From positions 1 to 7,202 of the forward strand of contig JAOUPW010000084.1 in the NCBI GenBank assembly GCA_029879665.1: a DNA stretch of 7,202 nt, written 5' to 3'. The position numbers and the translations under genes were made by a program. Source of the DNA: Rhodospirillales bacterium (GTDB lineage: Bacteria > Pseudomonadota > Alphaproteobacteria > Rhodospirillales > JAOUPW01). The notes below the pieces were generated by a model, which saw only the letters and a program-made list of their open reading frames with translations, ran no database searches and had not been told where the DNA came from. This document shows positions 1-5,015 of this stretch, piece after piece; position 1 is the stretch's first letter, and the number at the start of each line of letters is the position of its first letter.

Positions 1-270
1 GATTCCGCCGGGCTGGATTTCATAGGTCCCGCAATAGGAAACGTGGCTGTTGGCGGCGGCGATCGTTTCTTCCCCGGTGCAGGCGAATAGCTCACCATCG
101 GGAATAAGCGGCCGCTCCGCAGCCATCAACTGCACTAAAATATGCCCGTCGGGGGTATAGGTGATGTAGCCGATAATGTCCTTGCCCAGGGGATAGTCGA
201 CCTTGCCCGCCGCGTCCCGGTTTTCCCAGGACACGCATTTCCAGGTTCCGGTCAGGAGAGTTTCCGCCAT
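1..270 (-). CDS. Lipocalin-like domain protein, partial (C-terminus beyond window)
   Basis: The minus-strand frame opens with ATG at 270-268 and stays open for 90 codons to the window edge, so only the N-terminal part is visible. An AAAGGA ribosome-binding site lies about 7 bases before the ATG. The protein begins MAETLLTGTWKCVSWENRD and continues with YPLGKDIIGYITYTPDGHILVQ. The GTW-x3-SWE opening followed by YPLG, GY-x-x-YTPDG and V-Q-x-M is the pattern of the small bacterial lipocalin-like domain, whose members are usually about 140-160 residues long. No signal peptide is visible, so it is probably cytoplasmic. Function is unknown: members are predicted beta-barrels that may bind small hydrophobic ligands. 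It lies 40 bp downstream of the small cysteine protein on the same strand and may share its transcript. The family call is from pattern recognition, with no search run. Confidence 0.75.
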   Translation of the reverse strand, partial: MAETLLTGTWKCVSWENRDAAGKVDYPLGKDIIGYITYTPDGHILVQLMAAERPLIPDGELFACTGEETIAAANSHVSYCGTYEIQPGGI

Positions 271-310
271 GCATAAGTCCTTTCGTCTCGGGAACCGCCC
301 ACGGAAAATA

Positions 311-568
311 TTATTTCTCTATTTCGATCCGGACGTTGTCGATCGGAGAATATTCCCCGCACCAATCCCTGGGCTTGGTTGTCATCCATACCGTGGTCAT
401 GGCGCTTGGCGATGGGGCATGCCGCCGGCATAGACCCCGGACCGCCCGCCCCCTGGATTCCGTGCTGATGACTGATTTCGCCGCACGCCTGTTTTGAATG
501 ACTTCGGCGATGCCGCTTTTGATCGATGGGCTCCAATAAATACACGCAATGCAGTTTCCAATAGACAT
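311..568 (-). CDS. Small four-cysteine protein, putative metal-binding
   Basis: This 85-residue minus-strand frame has C6-x2-C9-I-Y-W near its start, then G45-L-C47-R-R-H-A-P, and ends with T64-K-P-R-D-W-C70-G-E-Y. This order (CxxC-x-W, then a CR-x-x-P segment, then K-x-x-DWCGE-[FY]) resembles small uncharacterised bacterial proteins that I know only as conserved hypotheticals. Four cysteines in that spacing could hold a zinc ion or an iron, which is inference. The start ATG (568-566) has only a weak purine-rich stretch (GGGATGAAG) before it, so the start is not certain. The segment between residues 15 and 44 does not look conserved. It could be operonic with the lipocalin-like gene 40 bp downstream. 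Two other minus-strand frames overlap this stretch but lack any recognisable motif. It could be a decayed copy of the family. Confidence 0.5.
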   Translation of the reverse strand: MSIGNCIACIYWSPSIKSGIAEVIQNRRAAKSVISTESRGRAVRGLCRRHAPSPSAMTTVWMTTKPRDWCGEYSPIDNVRIEIEK

Positions 569-653
569 GGCTTCATCCCGAATGTTTTCAAGTGGTTATT
601 GCCGGTGAAATTTACCGTTCAACCCGTTGGAAAAGGGTTAACCCGCTCGAATG

Positions 654-689
654 CCGCGAACTTATGCTTTTTAGCCACTTAACAATCAA
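654..689 (-). promoter_or_regulatory. Candidate sigma-70-type promoter for the small cysteine gene
   Basis: On the minus strand, TTGATT (689-684) is followed after exactly 17 bases by CATAAG (666-661). Each hexamer matches the housekeeping consensus at four of six positions. The start site would be near 654, giving a leader of about 85 bases before the ATG at 568. Just downstream, GGGTTAACCC (635-644) is a perfect palindrome, and AACCC at 621-625 gives an extra half-site, so an operator is possible but unproven. Confidence 0.3.
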
Positions 690-740
690 CGTGTTATCCG
701 TGAAATTCAGATTCAAAGTGCCCGCATATGGCGAATGCGC

Positions 741-777
741 TATACTTATATAAGTGCTCGATTAAGGGAAAAAGCCG
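741..777 (+). promoter_or_regulatory. -10-like element and ribosome-binding site before the 778 gene
   Basis: TATACT (741-746) is a five-of-six match to the -10 consensus, but no acceptable -35 hexamer sits 16-18 bases upstream. If it is used, it probably needs an activator or another sigma factor. AAGGGAA (764-770) precedes the ATG at 778 by 7 bases and is a convincing ribosome-binding site that fixes the start. Confidence 0.35.
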
Positions 778-1152
778 ATGGCGGAAATTTCGCCACTCGC
801 AACCCAACAGCAAATCCTCGACCTTATCCAGGCCCAGAGAGAGGTCCGTGCGGCTGCCTTTCAGCAACAACAGGACCAGACCAGGAGCATTAACGCCAAT
901 TCCGCTGCCGCCCTGCAAAGGGATGCGGAAATCGCGCAAGCCATACTTGATGAAACGACGGACCGGCTGGATTACATCGATCAGATACGCGAAGAACAAC
1001 TTCAAGCCGATCTCGCGCGGTTGAACCTTGATAGGCTGGAAACCGGGAACGACGTGCCTGACCGTTCGGAGGAGCAGCCCCTGATTCAGCCCCCGGAACA
1101 GGAGCAGCCCCAGATTCAACCCAGGGGGTCCCTCGTTGACATCTTCGCCTGA
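778..1152 (+). CDS. Hypothetical Gln-rich, coiled-coil-like protein
   Basis: I do not recognise this 124-residue protein. It starts MAEISPLATQQQILDLIQAQ with a well-placed ribosome-binding site (AAGGGAA, 7 bases upstream). Residues about 8-90 are rich in Gln, Ala, Glu, Leu and Arg, with no glycine or proline until near residue 90, and are likely to form one long amphipathic helix or coiled coil. Residues about 92-115 are a low-complexity Pro/Gln/Glu linker containing two similar PQI/PLIQP-type segments, followed by the short hydrophobic end RGSLVDIFA. There is no signal peptide or membrane segment, so it is probably cytoplasmic. The layout of helical body, flexible linker and short C-terminal motif suggests an adaptor or tethering protein, which is inference. 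The gene stands 108 bp before the ABC ATPase on the same strand and could be co-transcribed with it, as no terminator is visible between them. Confidence 0.75.
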   Translation: MAEISPLATQQQILDLIQAQREVRAAAFQQQQDQTRSINANSAAALQRDAEIAQAILDETTDRLDYIDQIREEQLQADLARLNLDRLETGNDVPDRSEEQPLIQPPEQEQPQIQPRGSLVDIFA

Positions 1153-1260
1153 CGTCGCCTGAAGCGGATCATCCGTAGCATTTAAGCCCCTATATTATTT
1201 CCGGCCGATCGCGCCGGGCGGTCTCTATTCTAAACCTTCGATACCGCGTATCATGTGTGA

Positions 1261-2124
1261 ATGATAAACAATGCGAATAGCGGTAAACGACAGCGCGACA
1301 ATCAACCCTCGGAAGAAATCCGGATCGAAGGACTGCATAAGGCTTTCGGCGATCACCGGGTTCTGCGGGGCATTGATCTCACCATTTACAGGGGGGATAT
1401 CATTGCCATTGTCGGCGGTTCGGGATGCGGAAAAACGGTTCTGCTGAACCATATCCTGGGGCAGGTGTCGCCGGATGCCGGCCGGGTGCTGGTGACTAAT
1501 CATGAATTGCCGGAAAAGCCTCTTATCGATCTGACCCGGCTCAGTTCCGACGAACTTGACCAAGTGTGCCAGCACTGGGGCGTGGTCTTTCAGCGCAATG
1601 CGCTGTTTTCAGGCTCGGTGTACGAAAATATGGCGCTCTGGCTGCGCGAAATCAAAAACTTGGACGAATCGGAGATAAAACCCATCGCCCTCTCCGCGCT
1701 GAAGTCCGTCGCTCTGCCCCAGGACGAGGATTTTCTCACCCTCGCCATTTCGGATTTGTCGGGCGGCATGGCGAAACGCCTTGCCGTCGCCCGCGCCATT
1801 GCCATGACCCCGGCGGTTATCTTTTATGACGAACCGACCACCGGGCTGGATCCGACCAGTTCCGCGCAAATTCACGATCTGATCATCGCCACCCATTTTG
1901 CAAGCCGAGAAGAAGGCCGGGAACGGACCACCGTAATCATCACCCATGACAAGGATCTTCTCAAACGGCTCAAGCCCCGGACGGTGATGCTTCACGAAGG
2001 GAAAGTCTATTACGACGGCTCCCTGAATGAATTCGAGAAAATAAATTCCCCGATCACCCGCCCCTATTTCGAACTCATGCCGGTGCTGCATCAACGGCTG
2101 ATTGATGAAAAAGTTTCAAACTAG
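1261..2124 (+). CDS. MlaF/Mkl-type ABC transporter ATP-binding protein
   Basis: A 287-residue nucleotide-binding subunit with every ABC motif intact: Walker A GGSGCGKT (52-59), Q-loop glutamine in VVFQRNALF (Q111), signature LSGGM (166-170), Walker B VIFYDEP with D190/E191, D-loop GLDP and switch histidine H229 in IITHD. The SGGMAKRLAVARAIA stretch and the F-Q-x-x-ALF Q-loop are typical of the MlaF/Mkl group, which powers MCE-type phospholipid transport at the inner membrane. It is slightly longer than E. coli MlaF (269 residues), with about 18 extra N-terminal residues and a C-terminal tail (RPYFELMPVLHQRLIDEK) unlike E. coli MlaF. The start is forced: TGA immediately precedes the ATG in frame (TGAATG), and no other ATG, GTG or TTG occurs before the conserved domain. 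No ribosome-binding site is visible, only a small GATAC-CGC-GTATC hairpin at 1240-1252. No permease gene follows, as the next gene is convergent. Function as a lipid exporter or importer component is inferred from family. Confidence 0.88.
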   Translation: MINNANSGKRQRDNQPSEEIRIEGLHKAFGDHRVLRGIDLTIYRGDIIAIVGGSGCGKTVLLNHILGQVSPDAGRVLVTNHELPEKPLIDLTRLSSDELDQVCQHWGVVFQRNALFSGSVYENMALWLREIKNLDESEIKPIALSALKSVALPQDEDFLTLAISDLSGGMAKRLAVARAIAMTPAVIFYDEPTTGLDPTSSAQIHDLIIATHFASREEGRERTTVIITHDKDLLKRLKPRTVMLHEGKVYYDGSLNEFEKINSPITRPYFELMPVLHQRLIDEKVSN

Positions 2125-2133
2125 CGCCGGTCA

Positions 2134-2919
2134 TCAAGCGCCCGTATCGTATCCCAGGTCGACGAGGGTTTTTCCGATCTGTTCTTCCACGTACGCCAGG
2201 TCGGCCGCCGTGTAATAGTCATCGCGGTAACCGCTACGGCCCTGAAAGGGCATGACGGTTTCTTCCAGTCCGGGCTTGTCCAGGGAGAAGGGCTCGCGGC
2301 CCATACTGTGGGAGATGCCCTGGAGCGTTTCGGCATAGCGGTCGAGCAGGTCTTCAAAGCGTACATAAATGATGCGCCCGCGGACCTGCTCGGGCATCTC
2401 CAGCACCCAGCCCCGGACATGGGATTCCCATCTTTTTAGAACCGTCGGCTGCTGATACATCTGATAGCGCATCATGTGGCCGGACGGCGGCATGCGGATG
2501 AAGTCCGCCAGCTCGTCCGTCTTCGGACCTTCGTGCCATTCCCATTTGTGAATAAACCGCCACAGGCTGACCATGACGTCCAAGGGGTTTCGGTAGACGT
2601 AGAAAACTTGAAATTCCTCAACAACCTCTTCGATGAGATCGGAAAAAAAATCAAAGCTATGATGGGACTTGAAGGTGTTGGCGACCGGGTGGCCCTTGAA
2701 CTGAGCCAGGTATTCGCGGATTGAAAGCGGGTAGTAGAAATTGATGTTCGCGTCGCTGTGGTCAAAATCAACCTGGGGATTGGAAATGTAGCCGAAGGCC
2801 TGGGCCAGGGCGTTCATCAGGAAATGCGTGCCCGAACGTTCATGGCTGAAAACAAATACCTTTGCCCGGGGTTCTTGGAACACCTGCAGGCTCAGCTTTT
2901 TTTGCTCGGGATAATTCAT
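2134..2919 (-). CDS. Sulfotransferase domain protein
   Basis: A 261-residue protein with the marks of PAPS-dependent sulfotransferases. The 5'-phosphosulfate loop is SHERSGTHF (25-33). The TFKSHHSFD segment (82-90) holds a likely catalytic histidine. The 3'-phosphate-binding motif is YRNPLDVMVSLW (109-120, with R110 and S118). There is a V-R-F-E-D-L segment (186-191) and a C-terminal GRSGYRDDYYT segment (227-237) corresponding to the family's second 3'-phosphate loop. It would transfer sulfate from PAPS to an unknown hydroxyl or amine, perhaps a lipid, sugar or small molecule. There is no signal peptide, so it is cytoplasmic. It converges on the ABC ATPase with only 9 bp between stop codons and no terminator there. 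The ATG at 2919 has no Shine-Dalgarno sequence, and a 7-bp inverted repeat lies just before it. Only about 30 bp separate it from the terminator T-tract of the upstream mlaC gene, so promoter space is minimal. Confidence 0.88.
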   Translation of the reverse strand: MNYPEQKKLSLQVFQEPRAKVFVFSHERSGTHFLMNALAQAFGYISNPQVDFDHSDANINFYYPLSIREYLAQFKGHPVANTFKSHHSFDFFSDLIEEVVEEFQVFYVYRNPLDVMVSLWRFIHKWEWHEGPKTDELADFIRMPPSGHMMRYQMYQQPTVLKRWESHVRGWVLEMPEQVRGRIIYVRFEDLLDRYAETLQGISHSMGREPFSLDKPGLEETVMPFQGRSGYRDDYYTAADLAYVEEQIGKTLVDLGYDTGA

Positions 2920-2920
2920 A

Positions 2921-2949
2921 TCCGCAAACTATCAATGTTGCCTTGCGGA
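2921..2949 (-). repeat. Inverted repeat abutting the sulfotransferase start
   Basis: TCCGCAA (2921-2927) and TTGCGGA (2943-2949) are perfect 7-bp arms with a 15-base loop. The structure ends one base before the ATG at 2919. In the mRNA it would fold over the position where a ribosome-binding site should be; as DNA it could be an operator. A weak TTGTCT-N17-ATTGAT promoter-like arrangement overlaps it. Confidence 0.5.
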
Positions 2950-2994
2950 AAAAAGACAAAAGAAAAGGCCGCCCCAAACCCTGCGGGGCGGCCT
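2949..2994 (-). terminator. Intrinsic terminator of the 3027-3710 mlaC-like gene
   Basis: On the minus strand the arms AGGCCGCCCC (2994-2985) and GGGGCGGCCT (2975-2966) form a perfect 10-bp GC-rich stem with a 9-base loop. They are followed at once by a T-rich tract (TTTCTTTTGTCTTTTTT). The structure starts about 32 bases after the stop codon at 3027 and separates this gene from the sulfotransferase. Confidence 0.92.
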
Positions 2995-3026
2995 CTGTTC
3001 TGGTGAAATGAAAACCCTGAATTTCT

Positions 3027-3710
3027 CTAGACGACCCGTTTCTTGAGAACATCGATCAGGCCGTCAATACTGCCGGTTTTTTGGATGATGCCAACAAATT
3101 CCTGACGCATGGTCAGAGCAACGCTGATACCCTGTACGGAAAGGTCGAGAATAACGAACCTGTCGCCCCGCGACCGCAGGCGCCAGACGGCATCGACCGA
3201 CCTGTCTCCGGGACGGGAAATCTTGGATTTCACGAGGACGTCTTTCTTATCCTTGCCGGAAAACTTGGTTTCCTTGATCTCGAATTTTTCGATTTCGATT
3301 CCTCCCAGCCGGGTGGCGTAGGTCTTAACGATGAAATCGTTGAATACCGAAAGGTAGGCCTTGTGGCTCTCGCTGCTCATGGTTTTCCAGGCATCGCCGA
3401 CCATGAACTTAGCAAGCACTTTGACATCCAGATTTCCGGTGATGAGCTTGCGGTAAAATTCCACGCGCTCGTCCTTGCTCAAGGTTTTTTTCGAAAGCGC
3501 GGCAATGGTTTCATTGCCCAGGCGCGACATGCTGGAATGGGCCAACTGAAGGACGTCACCGTTGGATTTCTGGGGAGGAATTTTCAGGGCAGCGGTGGAA
3601 ATATCCGCCACTTCCTCGCCAGCCGAAACGGTTCCGGGTCCGACCAATACGGACAGGGAAATGATGACGGCGGATAGGGCCCCCAATAGGGACGAATTGA
3701 AATATCGCAT
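3027..3710 (-). CDS. MlaC-family periplasmic phospholipid-binding protein (paralog 1)
   Basis: A 227-residue secreted protein. Residues 1-30 form a signal peptide with a hydrophobic core (ALSAVIISLSVLVG) and a likely cut after TVSA. The mature part shows the MlaC/Ttg2D pattern: KTLSKDERVEFYRKLI, LDVKVLAKFMVGDAWKTM, YLSVFNDFIVKTYATRL, VDAVWRLRSRGDRFVILDLSVQGISVALTMRQEF. MlaC proteins carry phospholipids across the periplasm between the MlaFEDB complex and the outer-membrane MlaA complex; E. coli MlaC is 211 residues. The ATG at 3710 is preceded by AAGGA at 5 bases. By hand alignment about 105 of roughly 175 mature positions are identical to the neighbouring paralog at 4031-4708. It has its own terminator and a CRP-like site upstream. 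HpnM, a hopanoid-associated protein of the same family, is an alternative role, but no hopanoid gene is in view. Confidence 0.9.
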   Translation of the reverse strand: MRYFNSSLLGALSAVIISLSVLVGPGTVSAGEEVADISTAALKIPPQKSNGDVLQLAHSSMSRLGNETIAALSKKTLSKDERVEFYRKLITGNLDVKVLAKFMVGDAWKTMSSESHKAYLSVFNDFIVKTYATRLGGIEIEKFEIKETKFSGKDKKDVLVKSKISRPGDRSVDAVWRLRSRGDRFVILDLSVQGISVALTMRQEFVGIIQKTGSIDGLIDVLKKRVV

Positions 3711-3757
3711 CTTGTTCCTTCTCTTGATTAATTGGCTTTTGAATCGAGTTAAACATT

Positions 3758-3778
3758 AGGGGCGCCATGGGCGCCCCT
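3758..3778 (-). repeat. GC-rich hairpin in the mlaC paralog 1 leader
   Basis: AGGGGCGCC (3758-3766) and GGCGCCCCT (3770-3778) are perfect 9-bp arms around a 3-base loop. It lies 48 bp before the ATG at 3710 and about 10 bases after the predicted transcription start. No T-tract follows on either strand, so it is not a clear terminator. A 5' stabilising hairpin or a leader control element is possible. Confidence 0.6.
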
Positions 3779-3787
3779 CGGTCGACT

Positions 3788-3837
3788 GGCGGTAAATTTA
3801 AGGGAGCTGTTTACGTCTGTATGTGACCCTGATCACT
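3788..3837 (-). promoter_or_regulatory. CRP-like site and candidate promoter of mlaC paralog 1
   Basis: TGTGACCCTGATCACT (3822-3837) matches the CRP-family palindrome TGTGA-N6-TCACA at nine of ten conserved positions. On the minus strand TTAAAT (3801-3796, four of six to the -10 consensus) lies downstream and predicts a start near 3788-3789. That puts the palindrome centre (3829.5) at about -41, the class II activator position. There is no good -35 hexamer, as expected for an activator-dependent promoter. Confidence 0.5.
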
Positions 3838-3960
3838 CATGCGGCGCTAAGTGTGGAATTCCTAAGGTGTTTTGAAGGGGAAGCTGAGGTTTTTTCGGAC
3901 CGGCGGTAAAACTTTGATAAAATTTTATGGATCCCGGCAAAAGAGGATCACGGATGGACG

Positions 3961-3999
3961 AATAAAAAAAAGGCCGCTCCGGAAAACCCAGGAGCGGCC
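3961..3999 (-). terminator. Intrinsic terminator of the 4031-4708 mlaC-like gene
   Basis: On the minus strand GGCCGCTCC (3999-3991) pairs with GGAGCGGCC (3980-3972) in a perfect 9-bp stem with a 10-base loop, followed by eight consecutive T (3971-3964). It lies about 31 bases after the stop at 4031. Its stem resembles that of the terminator after paralog 1. Confidence 0.93.
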
Positions 4000-4030
4000 C
4001 TTCAAGGAAGAGAGAGGAGAGAGAAAAACT

Positions 4031-4708
4031 TCAGACGGACCGTTCCTTGAGCGTGCGGATCAATCCGTCAACACCGCCGGCTTTACGCAAAATGGCGGTG
4101 AATTCCTGACGCAGGGTCAGGGCCATGCTGATGCCTTCGACCACCAGGTCGAGAATCACAAACCTATCGCCCCGTTCACGCAACCGCCAAACGGCATTGA
4201 TCGGCGAATTTCCCGGACGGGAGACGCGGGAATAAACCAGGACGTCCTTGTTGCCGGAAAGGCGGGTTTTCGTCACCTGAAACTTGCTGACCTGGGTGCC
4301 GCCGAGACGGGTGGCGTAGGTCTGGACGATAAAGTCTTTGAAAACCGCCAGATAGGCCGCCTTCTGGGCATCGTCCATGCGCTTCCATTCACGGCCCAAC
4401 ATGAACTTGCCGAGAACCTTGATATCCAGGGTGCCGGAAATGAGCTTGCGGAAATAGGAAATCCGCTCATCCCTCTTCAGAGTCTTGTCCGACAGCACGG
4501 ACACGGCATCGTTGCCAAGGCGGACCATCGAGGACTCGGCCTGAACGAGAAGATCGCCGGACCTGTCAACCTGCACCGGCTGAGTGGGGACGGTCAAAGA
4601 CGCCGTCTTGACGCTTCCTCCCTGTTCCCCGGCAAAAGAAGAGCCGGCCCCTGAAACGGCCGCTATTGAAATCACAACGGCGGCAAAAACATTTTTCACG
4701 ATACCCAT
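4031..4708 (-). CDS. MlaC-family periplasmic phospholipid-binding protein (paralog 2)
   Basis: A 225-residue secreted protein of the MlaC/Ttg2D family. Residues 1-26 are a signal peptide (core VFAAVVISIAAVSGA) with a likely cut after SSFA. The mature part contains LKRDERISYFRKLISG, LDIKVLGKFMLGREWKRM, AVFKDFIVQTYATRLGG, INAVWRLRERGDRFVILDL and GISMALTLRQEF, closely matching paralog 1. I chose ATG at 4708-4706, which has GGGGA 10 bases upstream. A TTG nine bases further upstream (4717) is in frame but has only one base between it and that GGGGA, so it is unlikely. By family, the protein shuttles phospholipids through the periplasm. Having two paralogs side by side, each with its own promoter-like region and terminator, suggests different expression conditions, ligands or partners. 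No MlaA, MlaB, MlaD or MlaE gene is in the window. Confidence 0.9.
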   Translation of the reverse strand: MGIVKNVFAAVVISIAAVSGAGSSFAGEQGGSVKTASLTVPTQPVQVDRSGDLLVQAESSMVRLGNDAVSVLSDKTLKRDERISYFRKLISGTLDIKVLGKFMLGREWKRMDDAQKAAYLAVFKDFIVQTYATRLGGTQVSKFQVTKTRLSGNKDVLVYSRVSRPGNSPINAVWRLRERGDRFVILDLVVEGISMALTLRQEFTAILRKAGGVDGLIRTLKERSV

Positions 4709-4771
4709 AATTTTCAAATCCCCGTATTGAAATCCCAGATTTTGGTGTAGTTAAAACAATTCCGAACAACG

Positions 4772-4821
4772 TGAGGGCATCGTAGCGGCCGCATGTCATG
4801 GAGAAAGTGACTGCTGTCACA
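4772..4821 (-). promoter_or_regulatory. CRP-like site and candidate promoter of mlaC paralog 2
   Basis: AGTGACTGCTGTCACA (4806-4821) matches TGTGA-N6-TCACA at nine of ten conserved positions. On the minus strand TACGAT (4784-4779, four of six to the -10 consensus) lies downstream and predicts a start near 4772. The site centre (4813.5) would then be about -41.5, the class II position, and the leader about 64 bases. The geometry agrees within one base with that before paralog 1. Confidence 0.45.
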
Positions 4822-4954
4822 ACTTTGTTTTTTTTGTGGCAAATCATCCGGGGAGTCGTTTGCGACAAGCCTATAATTCATTGATTTTTAAGGGATTTTA
4901 GCGGGAATTTTAGAAAAATTTTTTTTATTCCGCACTTTCCAGTTACACCAAAAT

Positions 4955-4970
4955 TGTGACACAGCTCACA
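4955..4970. promoter_or_regulatory. CRP-like palindrome (distal site 1)
   Basis: TGTGACACAGCTCACA is a perfect match to TGTGA-N6-TCACA. Its centre is at 4962.5, about 190 bp upstream of the predicted start of mlaC paralog 2. It lies near an A/T-rich tract (4911-4928) that may bend the DNA. Confidence 0.65.
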
Positions 4971-4993
4971 CGAAATCCGGCGCCGGAATAAAA

Positions 4994-5015
4994 ATGTGTG
5001 ACAATGCTCACACAT
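4994..5015. promoter_or_regulatory. CRP-like palindrome (distal site 2)
   Basis: ATGTGTGA-N6-TCACACAT has perfect 8-bp arms and contains a perfect TGTGA-N6-TCACA core at 4997-5012. Its centre (5004.5) is exactly 42 bp, or four helical turns, from distal site 1, so proteins bound to both would sit on the same face of the DNA. Confidence 0.7.

Larger units (their letters stand above)
3711..4030. other. Intergenic region between the two mlaC-like genes
   Basis: No gene is supported here. It holds, from right to left, the terminator of mlaC paralog 2, then a stretch with the perfect palindrome ATAAAATTTTAT (3917-3928), the CRP-like site and -10 of paralog 1, the leader hairpin and the ribosome-binding site. 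The 13-base string GAC[CT]GGCGGTAAA occurs twice in direct orientation (3784-3796 and 3898-3910), 114 bp apart, with one mismatch. Confidence 0.7.

Noticed and set aside
694..1119. Minus-strand open frame of 141 codons opposite the 778 gene
   Set aside because: It ends inside the divergent gap and has no recognisable motif. The plus-strand frame has a well-spaced ribosome-binding site and a plausible helical protein.
1609..2094. Minus-strand open frame of 161 codons
   Set aside because: Antisense to the ABC ATPase, which has all catalytic motifs.
2120..2140. Bidirectional terminator between the convergent ATPase and sulfotransferase genes
   Set aside because: The 9-bp gap and flanks contain GGCGCT as a direct repeat, not an inverted one, and no stem with a T-tract can be drawn.
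3081..4654. Two long plus-strand open frames (3081-3677 and 3872-4654) whose proteins resemble each other
   Set aside because: They are antisense to the two mlaC paralogs. The resemblance is the shadow of the paralogs' own similarity; the minus-strand frames have signal peptides, family motifs and terminators.
4709..4717. TTG start nine bases upstream for mlaC paralog 2
   Set aside because: Only one base separates the GGGGA ribosome-binding site from TTG, whereas ATG at 4708 has a workable 10-base spacing and gives a normal signal peptide.
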